NCBI GenBank assembly: GCA_036244855.1
Contig: BQKZ01000678.1
Coordinates: forward strand, 1 to 64,000
DNA: 64,000 nt
Direction: 5' to 3'
Source of the DNA: Temnopleurus reevesii
Taxonomy: Eukaryota; Echinodermata; Echinoidea; Temnopleuroida; Temnopleuridae
The notes beneath the pieces are model-generated. The model searched no databases and was not told where the DNA came from. It saw nothing but the letters and a program-made list of their open reading frames with translations. The position numbers and the translations under genes are program-made. Shown here in pieces: positions 26,520 to 40,100 of this stretch. How positions within the stretch are numbered: the stretch's first letter is position 1; every line of letters starts with the position of its first letter.

Positions 26520-26535
26520 GGGGGGGGGGGGGGGG
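26520..26535. repeat. G16 homopolymer
   Basis: Sixteen consecutive G on the + strand, followed by TGGATGG. Confidence 0.95.
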
Positions 26536-29500
26536 TGGATGGTGTTATCCTCTCTTTTTTGCCTCATCTCTTTTCCTCTCCAATTTCTATTCTCTTCATT
26601 ATGCATCTATGTAAATACAAAGACATTTGGATGTAGTTGGTGGTTGATGTTTAGCTGTAGGGATGAAATGCAGATACTATTGGAATTGTCTTCGGTGATG
26701 TTTGCCGAGTATTTTTTCTCAAGAGGCAGTGCATATTTGCATCTTGTGTCATCAGAGTTTCTTCTGGAATGTCCTGTGATGCTGTACATTGCTGACACTA
26801 CTTCACTTGGATGTGTGTATTATGTAGAACTGAACTGAAAGTGTAGTGTCAATTTCATTGTTAGTTCACACCCATCTGCATTGCTCGAATAGCTCACATA
26901 TTTAACACACATCAAATTACAATTTTCTGAAGTTTGGCTCCAATTCCGCAGTATATTTCTTCTAAATTCACCATTTTATCAGTCCATTGTTAAACTTTAT
27001 TCAATCTTTCAAGAGTAGTTTAAACTTAAATTATCAATTATAATAAATATTGCAATTCATGTTACTTTAATACTAAGATAAACATACTATAAAATACGTG
27101 CCTTATAACAACCACATTAAGATCACCAACTCTCTCACTGAACTTTCCCAAATACTTGCATGAATATTACAACAATTCAGTTTGAAAATGAAATGAAAAG
27201 CATTTACTACATCTATGAAATGGAGGTTTTATATTAAAAAAAAGAAGTTAAATTATTTATTATATATGTTTGATTAAAAAACTTTCTTTTCAATGGCCAT
27301 TAATCATATCTATGTTGATGTTTTAAGTTTAAAAGTATTTGATATGTATTTTATTGAAGTTTTACTACTCACATTGAAGTATAATGCACAAAGAGATAGA
27401 TTTGGGTGTAGATTTGGGTGTAATAGCTATTCTTAATGGATGAATTACGCCAACTTGACTAGAAATAGCTTAATTCATGATATTGTTTTAAAGCTAATTT
27501 ATCTTTATATGGGGAGAATACTTGAATTGACTTATCTTAGATACAGACATTGGCAATAATTGCTTTTAACCAAAATGATGCTGATGAAAATCTAAATGTT
27601 ACTGTGTCGAACCACACCTTAGGCAAGCTTTGCATCAGCATAATATTCACAAATTAATGCTCTTCAAGTCAAGTTGACACCACATGAAATTAATACTGCT
27701 GTATAGATTTAGAGCTGTCAGAACCATGAGATAATATACAAAGAAGAGATTATGGGATATCAGCTATCCTCTAGAGATGCTTGAATATTTTCTAATTATG
27801 TATTTAGCCTTACGGCCAGGTATTGTCTGAGATACAGGGAGAAAGAGAGAGATAGAGAGAGATGTAGAAAGACGGAGAAGGCTTGATAATTATGCATGGG
27901 ATGACAAAGAGAGAATGAGAAAGAAACAAAGATGTAGATAATCTGGTAGCCATTATAAAGTGGAGGGGAATAAGGGTTATATTGAGACAACAGAGAAGCA
28001 ATATTGTTATCCAGGTCTGACAATGTTGGATACGTGTTTCATCCCGTGTTCAGCTGTAAAACAGCTTTAGGTATCGGGGCATGACGACCCTCCATCCCGA
28101 CAACGAGATGATCAATTTACATCTCTGCAATTGGCACCTGCAAGTGCAGCAATCTCTCTCTTGCAAATCTGTTTTTCCTTTTTTTTCGTCATTGCTCCTA
28201 TCCCAAATGAGGACGAAAAAGCATCTCGGATAGATACTGATGGGTGAGCAAGACCTAGAGATTGCATGATGAGATGTGATGCCCCGAAAATGGAGTGAGC
28301 GCACTAAATAAACAAACCGGGGATGTTTCGCAGTTTGAGCGGTTCCTGCCCGATTCCTTAATTTCCCCATACACGAGCCCTTGCATGAAGGTGCCTTTCC
28401 CTTGTACTCAAGGTGGTACTTGAGCCTTCTATTATCTTACACGACCAAACGAAAAGACGAAGAAGAGAGAAAAAAAATGGAGGATAAAGAAGAGAGTGGA
28501 ATCATCATCATCACGCCTCATGACATACGGCATTGAGCCACTCCAATGAAAATCTAGCTGTGGTTGGTTGCGAGCTGCTGTTAAACGAGAAATCTCCCCG
28601 CGGACGTGCAGAGGGAAGAATATTATTATTACTTTTGCTTTTGTGGCCTTTGCTGGGGTGGTGTAACATAGACGGGATAAGCAATTAATATTGACATCAA
28701 TGATTCAGCTTGCATGCATTGTGGGGCTTGTTTCTCTCCCTCCGCTTACCGCTATGTTAATGATCCAGAGCCGACCAAAGGCTAAGGGTATAGGTGAAAA
28801 CAAGTGGAGAATAGAGCTTTGCATTCAGAGGCCTTCCTGATGATGAAGGGAGTTGGTAGATATTTGACAGATGAAATTGTCATCATACCTAGATTGAGCT
28901 AGCCAAAATGTTTTTGCAAAAACTGATTTCCATTCCTAGAGAATATTATACAATGTTATGTTGTTTACTCTTCTTTTGTTGGAAGGTCATATTTCTATGA
29001 TTGTATTCAAATTGAGTTTACACTTTCTGACAGTGAACTCTTTCTTCTGAACTCTGTCCAATCCATGAAAATAGAGGGAATTTGAGTAAATTCTGTTTAC
29101 CCGTGAGATCTGAAAAGTAGTTCCTTGTTATTGATTTTAACAGCAAAATGTGGTATTATATTGGAGATCATAAAAGAACCATGCTATGTAATCTATAGAA
29201 TTGACACAATTGGGGGTCTTGAGCGTAGATTTTGTTTCGATTTTACATTGTCACAAATATTGAGGTGGTCAGGAGAATGGATCTATTAAGATGAAAGCTT
29301 TAGCAGAATGAAAATCTTGCTCAAAATCTTTTCAATCAAATTCAATTGCGTTATAAAAAATGAATTTAGGAGTCAAGAAACTTTGGAGGAAGGGGTTTTT
29401 AAAAAAATGAATTTTATGTAGGATTTCAATTGTAAAGATGTCATCCACTACCATTTCTACTGATCCACTAGTTCTGGTCTGAGATGTTTTTAGGTACAGC

Positions 29501-30869
29501 TAACCTGGTCTTCCATTTCTTTCTTTCAAACAGATAAGGGAATATTTAGTACTTTAATAAATTTTAAATAGGCCAAAGATTAGCAAGATACATACATGTA
29601 ATAACCCAATATCTATTCAGCATACGAACAGTAGTTATTTTTAAAGAGTTTATGGGGGATTGATTCCATATTCAAAATGTAATTTATACAGTTGTTTCAA
29701 TGCAGATAAAACAAAAAATACCAGAAAAATTAGGACTTGTTTTAAACATTCACAAATGTCAGCCATTGATGTTAACTTTATCTGAAAACTACAGAGTCCT
29801 TCAGAAGAGTGATCGGATGTTTGGATGTTGGAATGAGCCTGAAAAAATCTTGGCGTAATTACAAAAATTTTGAAGAGCCGGGATGAGGGTGTACCACTGC
29901 TTGTGGTACTCACCCCGAATAAAGGGGTTATTCTGCCTGATTGAACTCTCCCAAGACAGTGTATACCTGAAATCACAGGGAAAAAAATGAAAGCGCAGCA
30001 TTTTAATGTTTCATCGAAAAAAAGGCAGCCATAAAAATGTATTTTAGGTATTGTGGAGCAACAGTACATGGATTTTACAGTTATTTTGGTACCAATAGAA
30101 AGTCAACGATAGAATAGGGGAAGTAGCTTACTTATACATGTAGCCACTTTTTGGAAATTGTTTGTCATTTTAGAGGCTACTATAGTGTCATTTTAGAAAT
30201 TCTGCATTCTTCAAAATGATCCTATCCATTCAGATATATATGACGAGACTGAAATTGACGTCATAGCAGAAGTTTTGAGATTTGATGATCTGATTTTTAC
30301 TCAAAGAGAGATATTGATAAACCCTTTTTTCTCTCAAGTCTTCTTTATCGTTTTATTCCAAATTGATATGATCTTTCAACTGCACCATTTCCCTTGCATT
30401 TCAATTCAGATTTCATTCAATCAATACGACACATATCTTGATTTTTATAAAGTTCATACATTTTTTTCATTTTCAGTCACCATGCACACTTCTGAAATCC
30501 TATATATTTGCCCTTTGAAAAACACCTGAATTCATCATTTGAACACTGTAGTTGTAACCTTTCTTCGTGATAAGAAATCTTTTGACTATTATTCACGTTC
30601 CTCCTGGCATTGTTATCCATTTTTGTCTTGTCAAAGTGAGTTTTTCTGAAGCAATGTTAATGTCATGTTGGTGTGACTCATTATACTAGCATTACTCAGC
30701 AGGTTTAAGTGTATTCTCGTTGTGAAATCAAATTGATGAAAGAATAGCATTGCCAAGATCAGGCAGGTGATTAAAGTCAGCATTAAGCTCCCCCCCAAAA
30801 AAAAAACACCCAAAAAACATTGGTTTGGATGCCCAAGACTGTCAGACCCTCTGAAAATGGACCGACCTG

Positions 30870-30870
<1 letters not shown>

Positions 30871-30905
<35 letters not shown>

Positions 30906-30908
30906 TTT
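30871..30908. repeat. (ATTT)n microsatellite
   Basis: Nine tandem TTAT units. On the minus strand they follow a TTTACTGTGATTTATTTCAA stretch that resembles a retroposon 3' tail, so this may mark a minus-strand insertion. I could not identify an open frame to prove it. Confidence 0.85.
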
Positions 30909-33432
30909 CACTTAAATTGAAATAAATCACAGTAAAATTACAGGTAAACATAACCTGTAAAGCCAATCTCAGTAACATAAATAAACATGTGAAATAGTGT
31001 CCGAAAAGTAATTTTCAGACGTTTTAGGGATTTTATATAGACCGCTGTAAGTCTTAATTTCTACATGAAATCTGTTCCAAAAGTGAAATAGATTTATAGC
31101 GAATCAAAAACATTTTTCAACCGACTGACGCAATTGTTGAAAACAGAACTTGGCATCCAACAATTTTTTGCCTTACACTTGAAGTTGACTGGAAAAGAGG
31201 GCACCCGAGTTGGTTTTAAAAGCGGTTTCATACATGTACCTTTTGACAGTGAACATTTTCTGATTAATATTTCATGGGGAATGAACAGAGATTTATTTCT
31301 AATATCTTTCATTTCGGCATACTGCATGAACATTTCTGTATCATAGTAAGTTTGAAATTAGCAGTATTTCTGGCAATTTTACCTGCAGTAACGATCAAAG
31401 AACAATTTACTGCTGATTTGTGCATGAGTCGACTCCTTAGCCAACTTGAAATAAACACAAAGGAAGAAGTTGAATGGAGAAAAAAAAGAGGTTATGCTAT
31501 TTAAACTTTGGCACTCGAAAGACAACGTTAGGCTAGCAGATGGCTATGTTTGCCTTGGAGATCAATTTTGTATTCAAAACTAGATGTAAAGTGAAATAGC
31601 AGACAACACTGTGTGTTTGGCTGTATATTCAGGTTTGCCACATTAAACATGCATGCATAAAGGCTATATGCCCTTTATCTCTCTGCTCTACTAATGTACA
31701 CTGCATGTGTATTATTAAACTGTTCCCCAGCTATTATTGCAGTATATCGTGAGATGTACCGTTTTGTGCATGCAGTTAATTTGTAACATATGCCAACCTG
31801 AAGCTTATTTCACGTTATATCTACCAAAATCTAGTTCTATCGGCTGTGCATGTTTGTGCGCTAGTGCATCATCATGCTCATAACTTCAAGGCCGCCTTGT
31901 TTTGATAATGATTTCAGTCTATAAATGTTGTATTGATTTTATTTCTTGTAAACGAGAAGTAATGGCTTATGTATGTGGCAATGGGAAATAGAAACTCAAA
32001 ACGTGATCAGCAGTAAAGTACTAGACAATATTTGTCGCCCAGTTTCAGGAAACTGCTTTGAAAGACAACTGATTAAAAGGAGACATACTGGCATTCATCT
32101 AATACAAAGGAAAGAATGACCATATTTTCATTTTTTAAAGACTTTTGTTGTCAAATCCTAGCCAATAGAACTAGCACATCGATTCTGAAAACACAATACT
32201 TTTTCAATTGAATTGTATTTTGGGGCAATATTTTCATCTTCAAGAGCCCTAGGAACCTTTACGAATATGAAATGAATGACAAAAAAACTGGACAAGGTCG
32301 AAAATATATATGTTTTGGATATTGATCTGGTTCCGATGGCAGTTTCTTCGAAATGCTTTCTGCAAAAACATGTGAATTTTGAAAATTGAATTCTCTCAAC
32401 ATGGCAGCCTAACAGCATATTCATTTCAGAAAAGACATTTATCTCTTTAGTAATCAGACTATTGGCGTTAGTAGCTTGAAAGTTGTCCTAGATAGAATCA
32501 CATGCCTGCAGCAAAGAGCATACTTAGATTATGTTTTCCATGAAAATTGAATGAGTAATATTTCTGATTACTTTCATTTAATATTGAAGCATTTATCTTA
32601 CCTAAGTAAAAAATTATTTCACTCGGACATTTCAGTAGATATGGATTAAGATTTGTGTCCAACGAATAAAATTATCAAAATCAACTAAACTAACATTTAA
32701 AATCTTTCAATCAGGCACAGAAATTTACCAATTTAGGTGATTATTTTGACCAATACATTTCAAGAGTGTAGTTTTGAATTAGAGTCTTGTGAATTCACTT
32801 TAGACAAGATTGCAAGATGGTCATATTCTACATAGAATATTTACACTAAAGAAACTAAACATATTTGATAGGATAAACTTAAAGAAACGATGGACCAGTC
32901 TTGTTTAGAATCCAATAAAAGTACTTCATGTAATTGATTTACATTTATATTATGTTATTATAAATACAATTCATTAGTGATAATTAAGAATTAAGTTCAT
33001 TTGATATCAGTAGAGTTATTGAGTTTCAGTTTCCCTCGTTTGTTTAATATTCAGATGGATTAGATATTGGAGAAATGTCTTACGAGCAATATCTTATTTG
33101 CGTATCTTTATACAATGATATTGATAGCCATCTTGCAAGCCAGTTCATGAAATAATTCTATTCTATATAATCCTATGACAACTTCCTGATACAATACTTA
33201 TCAAATTGAAACACACTGGAGTACTTTTTACAGTTTTTTTTTTCAAACACATCAGAGCAAGTTTACATTAAGACTTATTGATTGCACTCATGTTGTGGTG
33301 GTGTATTAGCTTGTATTTTACATTGATTTGCAAGTAACATATTTAATCATAGGATAGTGTGTTTTGACCCCCAAAATGTAATATTATTGATATTTGAGAA
33401 ATTAAGTGAGAGTGGGGAATTATTAGAGTAGA

Positions 33433-33504
33433 AATATACCATAATAATTCCTTGGTGAGAGGTAATATACCATAATAATTCCTTGGTGAGAGGTAATATA
33501 CCAT
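33433..33504. repeat. 31-bp tandem repeat
   Basis: AATATACCATAATAATTCC and then TTGGTGAGAGGT repeats exactly at 33433 and 33464, with a partial third copy from 33495. Confidence 0.9.
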
Positions 33505-35040
33505 CCAGTGCTTGAAAAATATGGACAGGGAAGGAGGGCAGATTATTTTGTGGGTTAGAGCGTTGGTCTTTGTTTGTGGTATCCTTTATACACACTTTAC
33601 GTATTAAAAAAGAAATGGACTGCACAGCCAGGCGTCTTTGTTCTACGGCTTTGGGATAGGTATAAAGGGGGAATAAAGAAAAATGATGTCTTCTCTATAG
33701 TGTGTGTGTATATGTAGTAGTAATAGTTGAGTGTTATAGTAGTCATGAGCGGGATATATTATTGTGGAGGAGTTGGGTCTCGTGAACAAAGGGCCATGGG
33801 GAGGTCAAATGCTTGTGATTAGTTTAGTTTGCTCAGTTGGCTATTATTCAGCGAAGTTCTTTTGTATGGTATTTATCGTTTATATCACTACATTGGGGGA
33901 GAATACATTGTATGTTGTGGGCATGTGTTATACATCATACGCATGTGGCTCTGCCTCAATTTATAATGTCTATTGTAGGCTTTATACTGTTTCCTGAAGT
34001 GTAGGAATGGAGGCCTGTATTGCATTTAACGATTGGCACAGACGTAAGAGTCTTGCATAAACAGGAAGATAAAGATATTCATGAATATATATAATGAGGT
34101 CAAATGATGGAAAGTATAGGAAACAATTTGATGTTTTAAACAGTCTACATAACAGTCCCTTATCACTTCAAATCATGCGCACACTTTAATTGTAGGCCTA
34201 GGAAAATCCTGCATTGTTGCTATCACACATCTGCAATTATTAATTACATTTATAATTTCATGGCAGATCTACATACAAATCTGTCTTTAGTTCATTTAAT
34301 AATTTGTAAACACCAGATGGAGGGAAGTAATTGTACTCTCACTTGTTTAGAATACTAGTAAACTACAATTTTTTGCTCAATGTATTGTTTGCTATTACAA
34401 TGGCCAAAGATTATCTTAATATTCAATGATCTCTCTGCTTAAGTTACCAGACAGATCAAATATTATTTTTTCAGTTGGTACCTCATTTTTGTTGATTTGA
34501 TATGTTTTTGAAGTAGACTTTGTGTCCTTAGAATTACAAATATTGTCAAAATACCCAGTAATGTGTACCAAGTAAAACCAAAGCTGTATTTTAATGTTTA
34601 TTTTTTAAATTTAATATCTTCACACCGATTCTTGTCAGTAACTTGTACAGTTAACTTTCATGACTGGTGTTGATTCCAAGATGAAATTTTTGCGATTTAT
34701 GAAATTCCCTGGAGAAAATATTGATTTATGAATAATACTTTGGACTTGATATCATGCATACCACCAACTAATCGGCATGTGATCGTAAATCTGACAAATA
34801 ATTTGTTTCTAGAAATCCCCATGGTAATATTTGTGCTTTTGCCTTTGTTCCAGTGCTGCCTCGTTTTTTTTACCAGTTGAAAAAAAAAATTAATTCTCTT
34901 TGTCCAGGGAGAAAGTTGACCCAGCTTGGATTTTCTCCAGATCATCAATTTTCTTGGAAGGGCAGAGTGGACTGTCTATGTTTATCATATACTGAACCTG
35001 TTATAATCTGTTTGGTCAGGGAAGAACTAGACCTGTCGGT

Positions 35041-35160
35041 AGTTGTACTTGTAAGGGATGGGGATGGGTGTGAAGTGTTAGGGGTGGGGTGGAAGTGTTA
35101 GGGGTGGGGTGGGTTCAAGGGATGGACTAGATCGAGGATGGGGGGGGGGACATGTATGGA
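35041..35160. repeat. G-rich stretch with 20-bp tandem repeat
   Basis: AAGTGTTAGGGGTGGGGTGG occurs at 35073 and again at 35093, next to further GGGG tracts and a run of 10 G at 35140-35149. At least four G-tracts lie close together, so the + strand could form a G-quadruplex. Confidence 0.8.
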
Positions 35161-36946
35161 AGAGGATGGGGGAGATGCAAGGGACCAACACTAACAGAGA
35201 GACTTCTGGAGGATTGGACAAGAAACAAGGGGAAGAGGATGGAGGAGAGGGGATGGGGAAGGAAGAAGAATGGAGGGGAATGATGTGTTAATTGAGACAG
35301 TTTGCTTTCGGTCTTATAAACAAGAACATACACAAAAAAGAAGATCCAAAGAGGATCATGGGAAACAGCAAAAAGAAATCTACAATTGAATAAAATGGTG
35401 TGCAAAGAGAGGGTCATCCAAGATAATGGAGCTGCCTTGCAAAGGGGTGAGGGTGGAGGAGAGAAGGGGGGGGGGTTTGAGGTGGTAGGCATTTGGAGAT
35501 TGATTTTAACTTAAACTATTCTGGTGGACACAGAAGTTTTTGTAAAATGTTTAAGGGCTGTTCCTAGGGGTAGATATTTGACTAGGATGAAAAGGATGTT
35601 CTGATGAACTCGAGCTCATTGTCCTCTCTAAACTGAAATAAAAACACAGACAAACCGATCGTAGACACCGCAGAATCCTGAACAATCACCCATTGACCTT
35701 CTAATTACTTCCTGTATGAGAAGGTGTGACCTGCGAAGTGTTTCCTTAACTTTTCACATCAGCAGTTGGAACTCAGCAGAAATAGACGTATAGGCCTATA
35801 TACTTTTTTTTATATCACTTTTATACATTTTTTTTGCATGGGGGGCCCTTTCCCTTTTAATGGAACGGATATGAAATTATTTGGAATGAAAACCCTTAGG
35901 GCCTACTCCTCGTTTGTGGTTCATGAAGATGCTAAAATCTATTTTCCTGTAAAATTGTGGACTAGTACCTCATTCGCACTTATCCTGCGTGTAGCATTCA
36001 TTTAGTCAGTGATCACACCGGGAATAATAGTCTAATATGGCACTCAAACTGTTTTTCTGTTGATTTTTATTGTCCTGGCCAATGTTTCACCAAGATACAA
36101 ATTACTTTAAGAAGAAGGATATTAAGAGTGGCTGTATTAGTTCTTGGACTGAATGATGAGAATATCTATTGCACTCATTAACTTCCTCCAATCTTTCTTA
36201 AGATCGTTCTTATTGTTAAGAAACCCCTGTCTTTTCTTTTATACAGCTAGGTACATGAACATGTGTACATTTACATGTTTGAAGCGTGTTTCAGTGGGTT
36301 TGGATTTTTGCAATTTTGATGGATTCTTGCAAACACCCCATGGTAGATTTGTAAATATAGATCTTGTCTTGATTTCACGAGTTGTGTTCCAGTTCTGACT
36401 GAATGACACACATTCCCATTCTATCTTCTAGCAACCCTAAATGTTGAATAAAGTTTGTGATCGATCCTTCCCCAGTTTCGATGTGTTAGCAGATAGCTGT
36501 ATTTTTGTTCAAGAAAATTATTATTTAATGTTCAAATTTGTGATATTGCATGAAAGTTTGACTTGAAAATATTTATGGTAGTGCGTTGATTTTCACTCTA
36601 GAAGATAACATGTTTGATTAAAAGGAGATGTGATTCATGTAAAAGATTTATTGTTGTTTCTTGAAGAAAGCATAGATATGTATAAAAATAAAAATGAATG
36701 TGCATAAACAAATGGAGGTATTTTATTGAACTTGAACAAGTTTGCAAATTACTCAAGGCTGTAGTTTTTATTGTTTGATAGAGGCTAAATCTGGACCAAC
36801 CAACCGGTCGTAATCTCGCTTCAAGCCAAAGAGTTTCATTATTTCATGTAAGGAATATGTAATTTGATGATAATGCAATGATAAATGCCGATGAATTGAC
36901 CATAATCCTAATTCTGTCTTCCAATTACCCAATCGCACGTCCTCAG

Positions 36947-37141
36947 GAGCGGGCGGCGCATGGTGGCAACAGCAGACTCCAAACCTCGAGCGTGATCTCT
37001 TCGCATCCAGCCTCGCGGTCTCCGCTGCTCCATCATTTACCTTCACACCAGAACCCGTAGGGGCGACGGCAGGGGGCACCCCATCGGCCCCCACCAGCCC
37101 GTCCTTCAACGCCCTCTTTTCAGATCCTCTCAAGCAACAAT
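36947..37141 (+). CDS. BAZ2B: BAZ2-like exon 5: residues 113-177, GGAWW segment
   Basis: Acceptor CCTCAG at 36941-36946 and donor GTATGT at 37142; phases are 1 in and 1 out. It encodes AGGAWWQQQTPN, then a P/S/T-rich stretch ending FNALFSDPLKQQ. The GAWW core corresponds to GAEWWRTTD in human BAZ2B, which follows the EFGGLG segment in the same order, so exons 3 and 5 support each other. The exon is GC-rich compared with both introns. A 221-codon open frame on the opposite strand across this exon (36768-37433) is a shadow of it. Confidence 0.85.
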
Positions 37142-40100
37142 GTATGTTGTTTTGTGTGACTTCAATAGCCGCATCATTATCTATTTTTGTTGTTTGTTTG
37201 TAGTGTATGATAAATTTCTTTTTATCGTTGTGAAGTGGAGCCATTGTGAACTCAATGTAGATCCTCAAAAGATGCAGTCTTCCCATCCTATTTCTCTTTT
37301 GCTTGATCATTTGTAGTACTTGGTATTGCAAGAAGCTGTCATAGCAACAAGTTTTTGTTATCTTATTGAAACTTGCTGTATGACAAGATTTTACAATTTC
37401 TTTTCTGTATATTAGTTTTGATTTCATCATCATTACATCATTTAATCAGAGTGGATATATTACCAATTTGCCCTTTCCCCAAATCTCTCCATTTGCTTGA
37501 TTTATCAGTTATAGGCTCCATTTTGTTTTCCTGCTAGTTTTCTCATTTCTGAATATATTTATTTCCATGATTACCTCTAGGTTGAAAAAGATTGTGTCCT
37601 GAAGCATGTTGCATACCACCAATCAGTAAAAGTGTGAATGCTGTTCGTATCCATTTTTTAGTAAATAGATGTATACCACCTTTCTTGTAGACTTCAATTT
37701 ACAAAAAAATGAGAGTTTTTTAATTATTGATTTTGCTGAATCACAACAACAAAATATTCCTGCCTAGAACAGAAAGTTTAAAACATTTGGGAGAGTCTTG
37801 ATTAGAATAAGAGTTGGGAGATGGAGAAGAAAAAACATTCACTAATGCCCAGCCTACGCTTCAATATACAGCGAGAAAAGGCTCCACCGAAGAATTATGG
37901 CAGAGAAAATTTCAAGACTACAGTACCTCCAGAGGTGGCCAAGCAGTTATTTTGGGGCTCGCATTGGGGCCTTCTTCAGCATTTTTAGTGAAATATGGGC
38001 CCCAGCTCGGATGCAGCTTGGCATACCTTCACTTGTCTCTGTAAATTGTAAATTATTTCTATTGCACTTGATGGATTGCATTCCCTGAGAAATATCCGCA
38101 GAAATTTTCCCCACATGTGTGTACACCTTAGCGATATCTGTGTTACATCTAGCATTGTCATATCCTTCACGGCTTGAAATCGTTGCAAAGTAATTTTAGA
38201 AGCATTTTTTCTTAGTCATTTATTTTGTGTCCATCTGGACTGTATAGATATGTGTGCATGAGTAGATTCTCAAGAGTCATATTTTGCTGTGAAATCCCAA
38301 ACTATTTACCCAACATTGTAGAGAGAATTTATACATACGTCATGAGGTTGAATGTAAAGGAGATGTGTCCTCTTTCCAGTTGTAATGAAATATGTTTCAT
38401 ACCATTTAATATAAAAGATTTTTAGAATCCTTTATTTTGATTCACATTAATTTTAGGACTCAAAGTTCTTGTCTGCAAAAAACACACACCAGGGGTCGAT
38501 AGCTCGAAAGGGCCGTAGCTATCCTCTTCATGCTAAGGCATCTTAAGTTCTTGCGCCACCCTCTTAACATAGTCGTACGAGGATGGCGCAAGAAGTGATC
38601 AAGACGTCTTAGCATGAAGAGGATAGCTAAGACCATTTCTAGCAATAAGCCCCAGGTCGTTAATTAGTGATGTGAACATAGGCATGATATGTTTTACAGA
38701 TGTCCTTCCAATAAGAAAATGGTTATGAGCATCAATTCAATGTTATTTTGCGTTATTATTGGGTTGAAATTAGAAGGGGAAAAGGGGGATGTGTCTTTAC
38801 ATATCATCATGTTTTGCAGCGCCATTTTCAAATATTCTAGGTGCAATAGAAAGTTACATATGTGCCACATATTTCAAACCCTACATGGACATTTTGGAAT
38901 GATAGTCCTATAGCAGAGGTATCGTTGCCTCAAAATACACATTGAAACATGCTTTTACCAATTCTACCTGAAGTTTCCGTCTATACACGCTGGTCATATT
39001 TGTCCAGTGCCAGTGTGTAATTGATCTTTTCCTGCCCATGCCGACTCCCTCTCTTGGCTTCAAAAATTCTTTCATATCTCCGCTCAAAGTATATATATCT
39101 GGAAAAAAAGAAAGAGAGGGTAGAGACAAAATTATTATTGAAAAAGGAAATGATAATGTGGTCACACAGTGACTCACATGAAGGTGAAAATCAGAGATTT
39201 TTTTGTTCGCCTTACTTTTTATTTTATTTGCCAATGCCGCGTTGCCCGAGTTAAAAGCACGTCCGGAGATAAGATCGACAGAGATTCGCTATATATCTTT
39301 CTCTCTTATGTATATTCATACCCTTGTCATTCTTCATATAGTGCTTGTGCATGTAGAATATACCTGACCATGATTCATCGCACTATGCTGTTTGTAATTT
39401 CCCAGTCGTTGAAATATTTCCACTTTTATATATGGCATAGATGCTGATGTTAGTTTCATCTGTTTTAAAAATAGGAATCATACTTGAAATGTGGTAATAT
39501 CGTTGAAAAAAAAAATGAAAATGTCATTAGGAAAAGTTTTTATCAATGTTATTCTCTATTTCTATTCTTGGATTGTCTCTTTTTTCTCTTTTTGTCAATG
39601 CTGTTCCATATTATCTTTTGAAAATGAAATCTAGATTTGACTATAGATTTTTCTGTATTTGACTTTATCCTGCATTACACGCCCTCCTAAAAATATGATC
39701 CAATTCAATAAGTGAAGGAAATTTGCAGCATGGGCATGAAGGAACATGATAATTTTGTAGCATAGTTTTTAAGCAATGAACTTTTCTACACCTTTTAGCT
39801 TAAATATTTAGTATTGAATGATAAATGCCATGAAATCCACTTTTAGTTAGTTTATAACACATTTCAAGTTTGCTTGGTTTTCAAATGGCGAAGAGAGGAC
39901 AAAAATAGCTTTCAAAATTATAATATGAGATTTCATAAAATTATTGAGAAAAAGACAACTCATGCAGCAGAGAATCATTAATCTTGATACAAAGATATCC
40001 TCCCCGATTCTGAATGTTTTTGACATGAAAAGGAAGCTGCAGAGAAACAAGACAAAGAATCCAAATGAATACATATGTACTTTAGTCACGTTAGAAACTC

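Larger units (their letters stand above)
24017..36946 (+). other. BAZ2B: Intron 4, about 12.9 kb
   Basis: No coding exon that I can support. It contains G14 at 26188-26201, G16 at 26520-26535, (ATTT)n at 30871-30908, a 31-bp tandem repeat at 33433-33504 and a G-rich stretch at 35041-35475. A less AT-rich patch at 28020-28760 has CpGs and runs such as CCCCGCGGACG and may be regulatory. Remaining short open frames appear to be noise. Confidence 0.65.

Noticed and set aside
35127..35492. Pro/Ser-rich minus-strand frame of 121 codons
   Set aside because: Antisense of a G-rich low-complexity stretch.
36768..37433. 221-codon open frame on the minus strand
   Set aside because: It is the antisense of exon 5 plus intron flanks; the + strand has matched splice sites, phases and BAZ2B similarity.
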